A DNA stretch of 64,000 nucleotides from Hymenobacter perfusus (GCF_003944765.1 NZ_RWIU01000005.1:372001-436000), one strand, 5' to 3'; positions 55,511-63,230 are shown, numbered from the stretch's first letter. The notes: generated by a model from the letters alone, not told the origin. Made by a program: numbers and translations.

Positions 55511-55759
55511 ATGCTATTCGCACAGGCTACTATGGCTTTCCCCATTGTCTTTCCCTTATTATTTGGGGTAGTATTTGTAATCATCTATCTGAGTATGATT
55601 CTTATTAATACGCTTGCTACAGCAGTAAATAAGTATCAGCAACGCTCATCTTTACCCGTTATCAGCCTTACATCTATTACAATTGCATCGTGTATCGTAG
55701 CTACTTTAGCATGCATCTATTTCGTATACATCCTATCCACGCAGCCTCTTATAAATTAA
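55511..55759 (+). CDS. Small AT-rich membrane protein of unknown function
   Basis: The 82-residue protein has two membrane segments (FPIVFPLLFGVVFVIIYLSM and ISLTSITIASCIVATLACIY) linked by a polar loop, with a signal-like start. It is AT-rich. No family is recognised. It lies 55 bases after the ABC transporter gene and precedes the barstar-like gene. The in-frame start at 55439 overlaps the transporter stop and is less likely. Confidence 0.5.
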   Translation: MLFAQATMAFPIVFPLLFGVVFVIIYLSMILINTLATAVNKYQQRSSLPVISLTSITIASCIVATLACIYFVYILSTQPLIN

Positions 55760-55792
55760 GAGTCCACCTGTAATTTTACAGGATTGACACCC

Positions 55793-56056
55793 ATGACCCT
55801 CGACCTCACCGGCATCACCAGCAAAGCCGCCCTGCACCAACTGTTCAAGGAGCAGCTGGGCTTTGAGGAATGGTACGGCCCGAGCTGGGACGCCTTCTGG
55901 GATTCGGTAGTGGCCATTGTGGAAATGCCGCCCGTACTCACGCTGACCAACTGGGAGGAATTTGCCCGCTGCTGCCCCCGCGACATGGAGATTCTGCGGC
56001 AGGTGATGCAGGACTACGCCGAGGAAATGGCCCCCAAGCGGATTGAGTTAGCCTGA
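55793..56056 (+). CDS. Barstar-family (ribonuclease inhibitor) protein
   Basis: The 87-residue protein matches the barstar fold: MTLDLTGITSKAALHQLFKE, then the inhibitor loop YGPSWDAFWDSVV (in barstar GxNLDALWDxL, where Asp blocks the ribonuclease active site), and a C-terminal helix ILRQVMQDYAEEM. Barstar neutralises barnase-type RNases. No barnase gene is adjacent, so this may be a free-standing inhibitor or part of a chromosomal anti-toxin set. The ATG at 55793 is used. Confidence 0.85.
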   Translation: MTLDLTGITSKAALHQLFKEQLGFEEWYGPSWDAFWDSVVAIVEMPPVLTLTNWEEFARCCPRDMEILRQVMQDYAEEMAPKRIELA

Positions 56057-56057
56057 A

Positions 56058-56088
56058 CTGGCGCGAGTGTAGGCCCAGCCGTAACGCG
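56058..56088. repeat. Single arm related to the 57.5-kb MITE-like element
   Basis: ggcgcgagtgtaggcccagc and the following bases match the terminal arm of the 57479-57672 element with two differences. It abuts the hairpin at 56099. Confidence 0.7.
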
Positions 56089-56098
56089 CCGGTAGCCG

Positions 56099-56189
56099 GC
56101 AGTAGCGCGAACTTTGTAGTTCGCGCCCCCGCGCCGTTGAAACGATTCTACTGGCGCGGGGACGCGAACTACACAGTTCGCGCTACTGC
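56099..56189. repeat. 91-bp hairpin of the agtagcgcgaact family
   Basis: Arms 56099-56135 and 56153-56189 (37 bases each) pair with two mismatches; each begins with gcagtagcgcgaact or ends with its complement. A shorter copy is at 59845-59874. It lies between the barstar-like gene and an unknown gene. Confidence 0.85.
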
Positions 56190-56299
56190 CCAAAATATTC
56201 CCACGTTGCCTGCTTGCCAAATTCCGGCTTCTCAATACCTTACAACCGGCCCGCGCCTGGCGGTCCGGGCTATGTTATTCCATTCCTTACTTCTTTACC

Positions 56300-57004
56300 A
56301 TGTCGGCTTACCGGAGTTATTTCGACCACTTTTTTGCGACGATGCCCATCTCGCGCACCAACTTTAAAGCCCTGGGCCAGGGCACCCACACGGCCCTGAC
56401 GCAGGCCGCCCTCGGGGCCGAGTTCAACGCCCACCTCACGGCCCTGCAAACCGCCCTCGACGGCTTCGATGAGAACCTGACCGACGCGGCCGAGCCCACC
56501 GCCGGCGGCACCGAGGCCTACCGCGCCGCCCGCAAGCAGTGGCTGCTGTTCGTGGATGACGCCATGAAGGACTACGTGACGCCCCGCCTGCGCAAGCTGC
56601 CCGCCTACGCCGATTTCAAGCGGTACGGCAAGAGCAAGCTCGCCGGCCTCGACCAGGCCGCGCTGCTTCAGGAGTCCAAGCTGTTGCTGGAGCTGTATGA
56701 GCGGTACGCCGCCGAGCTGGGCAACCCCGGTCTGCCCGCCGCCGCCCGGGCCGCCTACCAGCAGCTCTCCGCCGCCGACCTCAGCCGGGATACCACCGGC
56801 GCGGCCAAATCCCAGGCCCGCGTGGCCCTCACCACCGACTGGCTCACGCTGGCCCGCGCGCTGCGCCGCCTCAAGGCCCAGTTGGAGCTGCGCTTCGAGG
56901 ACCCCGAGCAGGTGTACCGCTTCTTCGATTTCAGCAAGACGCACGCCGCCACTAAAAAGGCCGCCAAGCTCCCCCGCATCCCGGCACCCGCCCCAATGTC
57001 TTAG
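56300..57004 (+). CDS. Unknown 234-aa helical protein
   Basis: The 234-residue protein is helical with no signal peptide or membrane segment. It begins MSAYRSYFDHFFATMPISRT and contains LYERYAAELGNPGLPAAARA and FEDPEQVYRFFDFSKTHAAT before an Ala/Pro/Lys-rich tail. No family is recognised and no operon partner is adjacent. It is bounded on both sides by palindromic repeats (56099-56189 and 57003 onwards); its stop lies at the outer edge of the latter. GC content is high. Confidence 0.6.
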   Translation: MSAYRSYFDHFFATMPISRTNFKALGQGTHTALTQAALGAEFNAHLTALQTALDGFDENLTDAAEPTAGGTEAYRAARKQWLLFVDDAMKDYVTPRLRKLPAYADFKRYGKSKLAGLDQAALLQESKLLLELYERYAAELGNPGLPAAARAAYQQLSAADLSRDTTGAAKSQARVALTTDWLTLARALRRLKAQLELRFEDPEQVYRFFDFSKTHAATKKAAKLPRIPAPAPMS

Positions 57005-57155
57005 AGCGTGTTTGGGAATTTATGAAAACGTCGTTTCTGTCATGCTGAGCTTGTCGAAGCATCTCTACCGCTTCGTTGAAAAGCCCCATACGAAGCGGTA
57101 GAGATGCTTCGACAAGCTCAGCATGACGTTCTTTTCAAATTTCCAAACACGCTCT
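57003..57155. repeat. 153-bp foldback with perfect 37-bp arms
   Basis: Inner arms 57039-57075 and 57091-57127 are exact reverse complements (each including gtcatgctgagcttgtcgaa or its complement). Outer arms agagcgtgtttgggaattt (57003-57021) and 57137-57155 pair with one mismatch. A sister element is at 61262-61355. Confidence 0.92.
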
Positions 57156-57191
57156 TAGCCTCCGGCCTGGCCCGCTTCGGCTTCCAGAGTA

Positions 57192-57229
57192 GCAAAAGCC
57201 GCCCCCGCCTTGGCCGGGGCGGCTTTTGC
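57192..57229. terminator. Terminator-like hairpin in the repeat island
   Basis: Arms gcaaaagccgcccc and ggggcggcttttgc with a short loop. Confidence 0.7.
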
Positions 57230-57240
57230 ATGTATAAACA

Positions 57241-57450
57241 GTGCCCCCGTCCTTGCCTACCCCCGCTTTCGGAAACCATGTAGCCAGGGTAGGCAAGGAC
57301 GGGGGCTCTTTTGATGATGCGCAAGTGCGTGCGTCCTTTCCTACCCCCACTTTCGGAAACCATGTAGCCGGGGTAGGCAAGGACGGAGGCATTTTTGGTG
57401 ATGTGGAAATGCCCGTTGCCTTGCCTACCCCCGCCTACTGCTGTTTCGGA
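57241..57450. repeat. Tandem hairpin units with a ctttcggaaaccatgtagcc core
   Basis: Unit 1 (57243-57306) folds as gcccccgtccttgcctaccc and its complement around ctttcggaaaccatgtagcc. Unit 2 (about 57330-57390) is similar, 84 bases further on. A third partial unit (about 57410-57450) keeps the ccttgcctacccccgc start and a short tttcggaa end. Confidence 0.85.
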
Positions 57451-57478
57451 AGCCTGACTGCCCCGCACTGGCCCCGCA

Positions 57479-57672
57479 CTGGCGCGAGTTTAGGCGCAGC
57501 CGTAACGCGTGACCAGCTTTGGCGGGGCGGTTGCACCTTCCCTGCCGCGCCAGCGGCAAGCCGGTACCGCGCCGGCCGTAGCAGCTGGGTGAGCGTTACC
57601 GTTCGGGCGGGGGAGGCACAGCCTACCGGCATGGGAAGGCACGCGTTACGGCTGCGCCTAAACTCGCGCCAG
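57479..57672. mobile_element. MITE-like element, 194 bp with perfect 32-bp terminal inverted repeats
   Basis: Arms 57479-57510 (starting ctggcgcgagtttaggcgca) and 57641-57672 are exact reverse complements over 32 bases. The 130-base interior has no ORF of note. No transposase is encoded. A related single arm is at 56058-56088. A target-site duplication could not be recognised. Confidence 0.75.
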
Positions 57673-57680
57673 CAACGGCC

Positions 57681-57732
57681 AGCAACGTCAGCTAACGACA
57701 ACCGGCCCGACGGCTTCCAGCCGCCGGACCGG
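57681..57732. repeat. Dispersed palindromic repeat family A, copy 5
   Basis: The about 52-base element, with agcaacgtcagctaacgaca and then accggcccgacggcttccag, matches the copies at 1.2, 8.5 and 47.9 kb. It begins 8 bases after the MITE-like element. Confidence 0.85.
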
Positions 57733-57830
57733 CACGGCCTTTCCGAAACAAGACAAATCCGCCATCCGGCTGTTGTAGCACCTTGCGCCGTACACAAAGC
57801 GGCAACCACATTCCCCGAATTTCCCTTCTC

Positions 57831-58901
57831 ATGCAGGATATAGCCCTTGTAGTAGGTGCCAGTGGCATCATCGGCAGCAACCTGGCCCGCGAGCTGGTGG
57901 CTCACGACTGGCCCACCTACGGCCTGGCCCGCACGCCCCGCCCCGACGACGTGCCCGGCCTGCACCCCGTAGCGGCCAATTTGCTCGACCCTGCCAGTCT
58001 GCAAACCGCCCTGGCCGACCTCGCGCCCACCCACGTGTTCATCACCAGCTGGATGCGGCAGGACACCGAGGCCGAGAACATCCGCGTGAATAGCCTGATG
58101 GTGCGCAACCTGCTGGAGGCCCTGACCCCCAAGAAATCGGTGCGACACGTGGCGCTGGTCACGGGCCTGAAGCACTATCTGGGGCCGTTTGAGGCCTACG
58201 TGAATGGCGGCACCCCGCCGCCCACGCCCCTGCGTGAGGAGCAGCCCCGCCTCCCGCTCGACAACTTTTACTACGCCCAGGAAGACGAGGTGTACGCCGC
58301 CGCCGCCCGCGACGGGTTTACCTGGAGCATTCACCGGCCCCACACCATCATCGGCAAGGCCGTGGGCAACCTCATGAACCTGGGCACCACCCTGGCCGTG
58401 TACGCCAGCATCTGCAAGGAAACCGGCCGCCCCTTCCGCTGGCCCGGCTCCGAAGCCCAGTGGAACGGCCTCTCCGACGTGACGGACGCCCGCATGATCG
58501 CCCAGCAGCTGCGCTGGGCCGCCACCGCTGAAACTGCCCAAGACCAGGCCTTCAACATCGTGAACGGGGACGTATTCCGCTGGAGTTGGCTGTGGCCGCG
58601 CCTGGCCGCGTGGTTCGGGGTCGAGTCCGTGGGCTTCGACGGCACCATGCACCCGCTGGAAGCCGAACTGAGCCAGGATGCCGCCGTGTGGCGCGAAATT
58701 GCCGAGCGGCACGGCCTCACCGAGCCCACCCTCGACCGCCTCGCCTCCCCCTGGCACACCGACCTGGACCTGGGCCGCCCCATCGAAGTGATGACCGACA
58801 TGACCAACAGCCGCAAGCGCGGCTTCCTGGCCTACCAGTCCACCGAAGATTCCTTCTTCGACCTGTTCGCGCAGCTCCGCACCGACCGTTTGATTCCGTA
58901 G
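57831..58901 (+). CDS. PRISE-like SDR oxidoreductase (progesterone 5-beta-reductase/iridoid synthase family)
   Basis: The 356-residue NAD(P)-dependent short-chain reductase begins with the Rossmann motif VVGASGIIGSNLARELVAH. It carries the LVTGLKHYLGPFEAY strand and the diagnostic motif NFYYAQED (family form NFYYxxED), where the Tyr acts in catalysis without the usual YxxxK spacing. Later blocks include IHRPHTIIGKA and FNIVNGDVFRWSWLWP. Plant members reduce enones such as progesterone and 8-oxogeranial; bacterial members have varied roles. The ATG at 57831 was chosen over 57783 for its Rossmann start. Confidence 0.85.
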   Translation: MQDIALVVGASGIIGSNLARELVAHDWPTYGLARTPRPDDVPGLHPVAANLLDPASLQTALADLAPTHVFITSWMRQDTEAENIRVNSLMVRNLLEALTPKKSVRHVALVTGLKHYLGPFEAYVNGGTPPPTPLREEQPRLPLDNFYYAQEDEVYAAAARDGFTWSIHRPHTIIGKAVGNLMNLGTTLAVYASICKETGRPFRWPGSEAQWNGLSDVTDARMIAQQLRWAATAETAQDQAFNIVNGDVFRWSWLWPRLAAWFGVESVGFDGTMHPLEAELSQDAAVWREIAERHGLTEPTLDRLASPWHTDLDLGRPIEVMTDMTNSRKRGFLAYQSTEDSFFDLFAQLRTDRLIP

Positions 58902-58998
58902 TAGAGACGCAATATTTTGCGTCTCGTCGTTGCTGATGTTGTTCAGTAAGCCCAACGCCGTTCGTTCGACGACGAGACGCAAAATATTGCGTCTCTAC
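58901..58998. repeat. Inverted repeat with perfect 30-bp arms, gagacgcaat family
   Basis: Arms 58901-58930 (starting gtagagacgcaatattttgc) and 58969-58998 are exact reverse complements. Each arm is itself nearly palindromic (gagacgcaa / ttgcgtctc). It begins at the last base of the stop codon of the upstream gene. Confidence 0.92.
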
Positions 58999-59141
58999 GC
59001 CGTTCTAACCGGCCTCAACCACGCTGCTAAGCGTCGTTGGGGCCGGTTTTTGGTTTTTATCCGAGCCTTTGCCGCGGGCCGACGTATACGCAAGCAGAAC
59101 AGCGGCGCACCTGCGCCGCGTAGTCCATTTAGCTTTTCCAT

Positions 59142-59840
59142 ATGCAGAAGTTCACCGTAGAACGCCTCACCTTTGATACCCTCACCCAACTGCCTAACTC
59201 CTGGGAACCGGCCGATTATAAGGACCTGCTCACCAAAACCGGCTACGACAACCCCGACGACATAGCCGCCAACGAGCTGACCGACATGGCCCACATGGCC
59301 CTCACTGACCTGGAGCCCACCGAAGCCGCCCAGCTGGTGCTGGAGTATCTGTTCGAAGACCAGCTCACCACCGGCCAGATCGAAAACCTGGCCCACCAGA
59401 TGCTCACCGAAAAGCTCTGGGAAGAAAACCCTGAACTGGAGCAGCACGAAGGTTTCTTCAAGGCCACCCAACTGCTCTACACCGCTTACAATGGCAAGTT
59501 CCCCCGCGCCGAAGCCGTGCAGTTCCAGGTGCAGCTCACCGCCGAAGACGCCGAGGCGCTGAGCATCTTCGACCAGCAGCCCGAAGCCCCGCTCCTACGC
59601 CTGCTGGCCCAGGGCATGCCCGATAACACCTTGCTCAAGCGCCTTTTCCACGAGCAACTCGACGGCACCAGCTTCCCCGAAGCCCCCAGCATCATCTGGC
59701 AGCTCACGCCTTCGAAAAAAACCGAGAAATCCGTAGTCTTTGACGTGGTCAGCTCCGCCTACTGGCTCGATGATTTCAAGTACGCCGACACCTACGAAGC
59801 CACCACCCAGGCCGACGCGGTAGCCGAAACGGCGGAGTAG
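59142..59840 (+). CDS. Unknown 232-aa acidic protein
   Basis: The 232-residue protein is acidic and soluble. It starts MQKFTVERLTFDTLTQLPNS and contains EPTEAAQLVLEYLFEDQLTT, then FQVQLTAEDAEALSIFDQQP and LLAQGMPDNTLLKRLFHEQL. The last part (KTEKSVVFDVVSSAYWLDDF) is strand-like. No family is recognised. It follows a perfect inverted repeat and is followed by a terminator and another palindrome. It seems monocistronic. Confidence 0.6.
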   Translation: MQKFTVERLTFDTLTQLPNSWEPADYKDLLTKTGYDNPDDIAANELTDMAHMALTDLEPTEAAQLVLEYLFEDQLTTGQIENLAHQMLTEKLWEENPELEQHEGFFKATQLLYTAYNGKFPRAEAVQFQVQLTAEDAEALSIFDQQPEAPLLRLLAQGMPDNTLLKRLFHEQLDGTSFPEAPSIIWQLTPSKKTEKSVVFDVVSSAYWLDDFKYADTYEATTQADAVAETAE

Positions 59841-59844
59841 CTTT

Positions 59845-59874
59845 CAGTAGCGCGAACTTTGTAGTTCGCGCTAC
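59845..59874. repeat. Short palindrome of the agtagcgcgaact family
   Basis: gtagcgcgaac and gttcgcgctac pair perfectly around tttgta. It matches the arms of the 91-bp hairpin at 56099-56189. Confidence 0.75.
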
Positions 59875-59892
59875 GACCGGCCCAACCTCATC

Positions 59893-59924
59893 CGGCCCCC
59901 GTTACCCCAGGGCAGCGGGGGCCG
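59893..59924 (+). terminator. Terminator-like hairpin after the acidic protein gene
   Basis: Arms cggcccccg and cgggggccg enclose 14 bases; no T-run follows, so it may be only a stable hairpin. Confidence 0.5.
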
Positions 59925-59971
59925 AATGGTGCAGATGGCATTGGTAACACTGGCGTAATACACCGGACACA

Positions 59972-60021
59972 TTCATGAAATGATAATGCCGCACTTTGTG
60001 CCAGCATTATCATTTCATGAA
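59972..60021. promoter_or_regulatory. Perfect 18-bp inverted repeat over the porin start codon
   Basis: Arms 59972-59989 (ttcatgaaatgataatgc) and 60004-60021 are exact reverse complements with 14 bases between. The right arm contains the ATG at 60017-60019. The spacer can add four more pairs (gcac/gtgc). The RNA could form a hairpin that hides the start codon; on DNA it could be an operator. Confidence 0.75.
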
Positions 60022-61225
60022 GAAACTGTTAATCACCCTGTTGCTGCTGGCTGCCGGCCGGGCCCACGGCCAAGCCGCCGACTCGGTTTCCTCGGAGCCG
60101 GCCCCGACGCCTAAGTGGTATCAAACTGTCTCCATCCGGGGTTACGTGCAGGCCCGCTACAACCGGCTGCTGGAAACCAACCCCGACCTCACCTGCGAGC
60201 AGTGCGACCGGTCGTGGGGCCGCAACGGCGGGTTTTCGCTGCGCCGGATTCGCATTATCTTCTTCGGGCAATTGCACGAGCGGGTGTATTTCTACCTCCA
60301 GCCCGATTTCGCCAGCACGCTCAGCGGCAGCTCTTCGCTGAACGCCACGCTCCTGCGCGACGCCTATTTTGATGTGGGCCTCGACAAGGCCAGCCAGTTT
60401 CGGGTGCGGCTGGGGCAGAGCAAGATTCCGTTTGGGTTCGAGAACATGCAGTCCAGCCAGAACCGCTTGGCCCTGGACCGCAGCGACGGTATCAACAGCT
60501 CCTTTTCCAACGAGCGGGATCTGGGCGCCTTCCTGTACTGGGCCCCCACGGCCGTACGCCAGCGCTTCAGCCGCCTCGTGAAAGACGGCCTGAAAGGCTC
60601 CGGCGACTACGGCGTGGTGGGCCTCGGCGTATTCAACGGCCAGACCGCCAACCGCCCCGAGCTCAACAACCAGCGCCAAATCGTAGCCCGCGTCACGTAC
60701 CCGCTGGAAATCGGGGGCCAGATCATCGAGCCGGCATTGCAGGCCTACACCGGCGAGTACGTGGTGAACCGCGACCAGCTGTCCAGCGGCGTGAAGCACC
60801 GCCCCGACCTGCGCTACCCCGACCAGCGCATGGCCGCCACCTTCGTGGTGTATCCGCAGCCCTTCGGCGTGCAGGCCGAGTACAACGTGGGCCGCGGCCC
60901 CGAGTTCAACCCCAGCACCGACAGCATTGAAACCCAGCGCCTGCACGGCGGCTACCTGCTCCTCAATTACCGCCTGCAATACAAAGGCCAGCAGTTTTAC
61001 CCCTTCCTGCGCGCCCAGTACTACGACGGCGGCAAGAAGCACGAGCGGGACACCCGCAGCTACCAAGTGCGCGAGGCCGAACTGGGCGTGGAGTGGCAGC
61101 CCTTCCCGAGCTTCGAGCTGGTGACGATGTACACCCTCTCCAACCGCCGCTTCGAGGATTTCCAGAAGCCCGACAACCGCCAGCGCGGCGGCCTGCTGCG
61201 CCTGCAGGCCCAGCTGAATTTCTGA
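60017..61225 (+). CDS. Phosphate-selective porin O/P family outer membrane protein
   Basis: The 402-residue protein has a signal peptide (MKKLLITLLLLAAGRAHG, then QAADSVSS). The rest is a beta-barrel of alternating strands (VSIRGYVQARYNRLLET, GFSLRRIRIIFFGQLHERVY, YLQPDFAST, FRVRLGQSKIPFGFENMQS, AYFDVGLDKAS) ending in the typical aromatic C-terminal residue F. The pattern fits OprO/OprP (PF07396), trimeric porins for phosphate or related anions. Its start codon lies in a perfect inverted repeat. A repeat of the foldback family follows it. No pst or pho genes are adjacent. Confidence 0.85.
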   Translation: MKKLLITLLLLAAGRAHGQAADSVSSEPAPTPKWYQTVSIRGYVQARYNRLLETNPDLTCEQCDRSWGRNGGFSLRRIRIIFFGQLHERVYFYLQPDFASTLSGSSSLNATLLRDAYFDVGLDKASQFRVRLGQSKIPFGFENMQSSQNRLALDRSDGINSSFSNERDLGAFLYWAPTAVRQRFSRLVKDGLKGSGDYGVVGLGVFNGQTANRPELNNQRQIVARVTYPLEIGGQIIEPALQAYTGEYVVNRDQLSSGVKHRPDLRYPDQRMAATFVVYPQPFGVQAEYNVGRGPEFNPSTDSIETQRLHGGYLLLNYRLQYKGQQFYPFLRAQYYDGGKKHERDTRSYQVREAELGVEWQPFPSFELVTMYTLSNRRFEDFQKPDNRQRGGLLRLQAQLNF

Positions 61226-61261
61226 GGTGGCCTGTTATCTTGCTGAGCCGAGGTAAAGACC

Positions 61262-61355
61262 GTCATGCTGAGCGCAGCCGGAGCATCTCTACCGCTTCGT
61301 TGCAATAGCAATCCAGATAAAGCGGTAGAGATGCTTCGGCCGCGCTCAGCATGAC
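61262..61355. repeat. Foldback of the gtcatgctgagc family, copy 2
   Basis: Arms 61262-61297 and 61320-61355 (36 bases each) pair with two mismatches; the core gtcatgctgagc and catctctaccgctt are shared with 57003-57155. It lies between the convergent porin and pectinesterase genes. Confidence 0.9.
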
Positions 61356-61379
61356 CGTTGTGGATATTCCAGTTCCGCC

Positions 61380-62396
61380 TCAATCGGCCGTGGGGTCCCA
61401 GTTGCGCAGCACGTTCTGGCGGGTGTACTGCCGGGCTTCGGCCTCGGAAAGCTGCCGGGCCCAATTGACGCGCCTGGCGGGGGCGGCTCCGGGGCCGCGG
61501 CTCTGAAACTCGGCGTAGCGGGCGGTTTGCTTGTTACTCTCCTTGTCCCAGTGGTCCCAGCCTTCGGGCTTGATCTGCCGGCCCAGCTCGCAGCCTATAA
61601 ACACGGTTTTGGCGTAGGGCCGCCAGGGCCGGCCCAGGTAGAAGCTGTTGGCCGGGGCGTCGCCGGTTATGCGGCACTGGTTGAACACGTAGCCGTAGCG
61701 GGTGCTGTCGGGCGTGGAAGCGGCCGTGACGAAGCCACTGGTTTTGCAGAAAATGGTGCACTTCTCAAACCACGCCGTGCTGCTGCCGAAGATGAAATCC
61801 ACGGTGCCTTCGATGTAGCAATCCTGGTAATACTGGCGGCTGCCGTAGCCGTAGGTGTACAGCGTGTCCTGGAAACCCAGGAAGCGACAGTTCCGGAACC
61901 GGGCTTTGTCGCCGGCCACCCACACCGCCACCGCCTGCCCCACCGGCCCCGAGGAGTTCTGAAACGTGAGGTTTTCGGCCGTGAAATCGGAGCCGTAGAT
62001 GTAGCAGCTGGCCGAGCCCGACGTGCCTTTGTCTTCCCCGAAAATGTTCTTTTTCTGGTTGTAGTCGTCGTACGTCAGGATGGTTTGCTCCCGGTCCTCG
62101 CCCACCAGCTGCACGAATTGCTTGGAGCCGGCCAGCAGCAGCTTCTCCTTGTACACCCCTTTTTTGACGAAGATGGTCGTGACTTTCTTTCGGAAATCGG
62201 GCACGGCATTGAATGCCTCCTGCACCGTCCGGAACTGCCCCGACCCATCCTGCGCCACCACAAAATCGTAGGCCGGTGCCACCTGCGCCTGACTCAGCAG
62301 AGGCCAAAGCAGCGCCAACACCAGCAGCAGACGCGTCAGACTATTACGGGTGGAAAGATTGGCAAACGAACGCACATTCAACGGCTGGAAGGACAT
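61380..62396 (-). CDS. Secreted pectin methylesterase (CE8)
   Basis: The 338-residue protein has a signal peptide (to about residue 38, WPLLSQAQ). The parallel beta-helix of pectinesterases is recognised by FVVAQDGSGQFRTVQEAFNA, then YIYGSDFTAENLTFQNSSGP. The catalytic and binding residues are seen in RFLGFQDTLYTYG (Gln, Asp), CYIEGTVDFIFGSSTAWFEKC (Asp) and FYLGRPWRPYAKTVFI (Arg, Trp). It would de-esterify pectin outside the cell, in keeping with the glucanase in the same window. The ATG at 62396 is used rather than 62450. Confidence 0.92.
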   Translation of the reverse strand: MSFQPLNVRSFANLSTRNSLTRLLLVLALLWPLLSQAQVAPAYDFVVAQDGSGQFRTVQEAFNAVPDFRKKVTTIFVKKGVYKEKLLLAGSKQFVQLVGEDREQTILTYDDYNQKKNIFGEDKGTSGSASCYIYGSDFTAENLTFQNSSGPVGQAVAVWVAGDKARFRNCRFLGFQDTLYTYGYGSRQYYQDCYIEGTVDFIFGSSTAWFEKCTIFCKTSGFVTAASTPDSTRYGYVFNQCRITGDAPANSFYLGRPWRPYAKTVFIGCELGRQIKPEGWDHWDKESNKQTARYAEFQSRGPGAAPARRVNWARQLSEAEARQYTRQNVLRNWDPTAD

Positions 62397-62577
62397 AGGC
62401 AGGGTAATGTAGCAGCCATCGAAAACAGGTGCTACTCCGAGCGAAATCACCGCTGATTCTTCGGAGGCATCAAGCTACATGATACTGCTAAGGGCTGGTT
62501 TATGACAGCAGAAGTGCCGTTATTTCCTCGCAAACGATGTCGGGAACGTTGCCGCGTCGTCAGAACCTGTTTGCTGT

Positions 62578-63186
62578 ATGCCTTCTCCACTAGCCCAATT
62601 CCTGCAGCAGCACGCCACCAAACCACTGGATACACGCTTATTGTATTACGAGCTGCCTACCTGGATTCGCTTTGACCTGCAAGGCACCCTTTCGCCCGAT
62701 GACGCCGGATACTTTGCTCAGGTCTTGCATCGAGCCAGTACCCTATTCGAGGCAGCCTTCGCACCGACTGACGAGGTGTTGCTAGTGTACCAGAAACACC
62801 TATACAAACGTCACCGAATCCGCAGCAATAGCTACTTGTTCCAGCAGATGGGCATCGGCAAGCGAGACATCACGTTTCGTAATTGGCGGGCTATACCTAA
62901 CCCGAAGTGGTATAGTGAGGGCCGTTGGAACGAGGCACTTTATTCTACCGCCGCGGCCCAGATACCGCATCAAGCGCTGCTGGCCGCCATCAGCTACCAG
63001 GATTTTCCAGACCAGAACAAGACAGCAATTCATGGTCGGCTCCACTTTTTCAACCGGACCCGGGGACTCATTTTCTTTATGTACGATGACCGTGGCCTAC
63101 TCATCAGCAGCAACACCCCTGAGACAACCCGACCCTTATATCAGGAATACAAGACTGGATTCTCGACTATGACCGAAAAACCATAG
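62578..63186 (+). CDS. DUF3885-like protein
   Basis: The 202-residue cytoplasmic protein follows the DUF3885 pattern: YYELPTWIRFDLQG, LYKRHRIRSNSYLFQQM, NEALYSTAAAQIPHQALLAA and ISYQDFP, then LHFFNRTRGLIFFMYDDRGLLI and a C-terminal YQEYKTGFS. This domain is found alone or with SMI1/SUKH-type immunity genes; its function is not established. It lies between the pectinesterase and fabI genes without obvious partner. Confidence 0.72.
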   Translation: MPSPLAQFLQQHATKPLDTRLLYYELPTWIRFDLQGTLSPDDAGYFAQVLHRASTLFEAAFAPTDEVLLVYQKHLYKRHRIRSNSYLFQQMGIGKRDITFRNWRAIPNPKWYSEGRWNEALYSTAAAQIPHQALLAAISYQDFPDQNKTAIHGRLHFFNRTRGLIFFMYDDRGLLISSNTPETTRPLYQEYKTGFSTMTEKP

Positions 63187-63230
63187 ACGCGCTGTTTGCA
63201 GACGCTACTCCCCGCAACACCTGAACGCAA

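Noticed and set aside
57118..57468. 116-codon minus-strand frame with a repeated VLAYPGYMVSESGG peptide
   Set aside because: The peptide repeat only reflects the tandem hairpin DNA units; no start context or family support.
57435..58982. 515-codon open frame opposite the SDR gene and repeat island
   Set aside because: It runs through the MITE-like and family A repeats and the antisense of the SDR gene; no conserved pattern.
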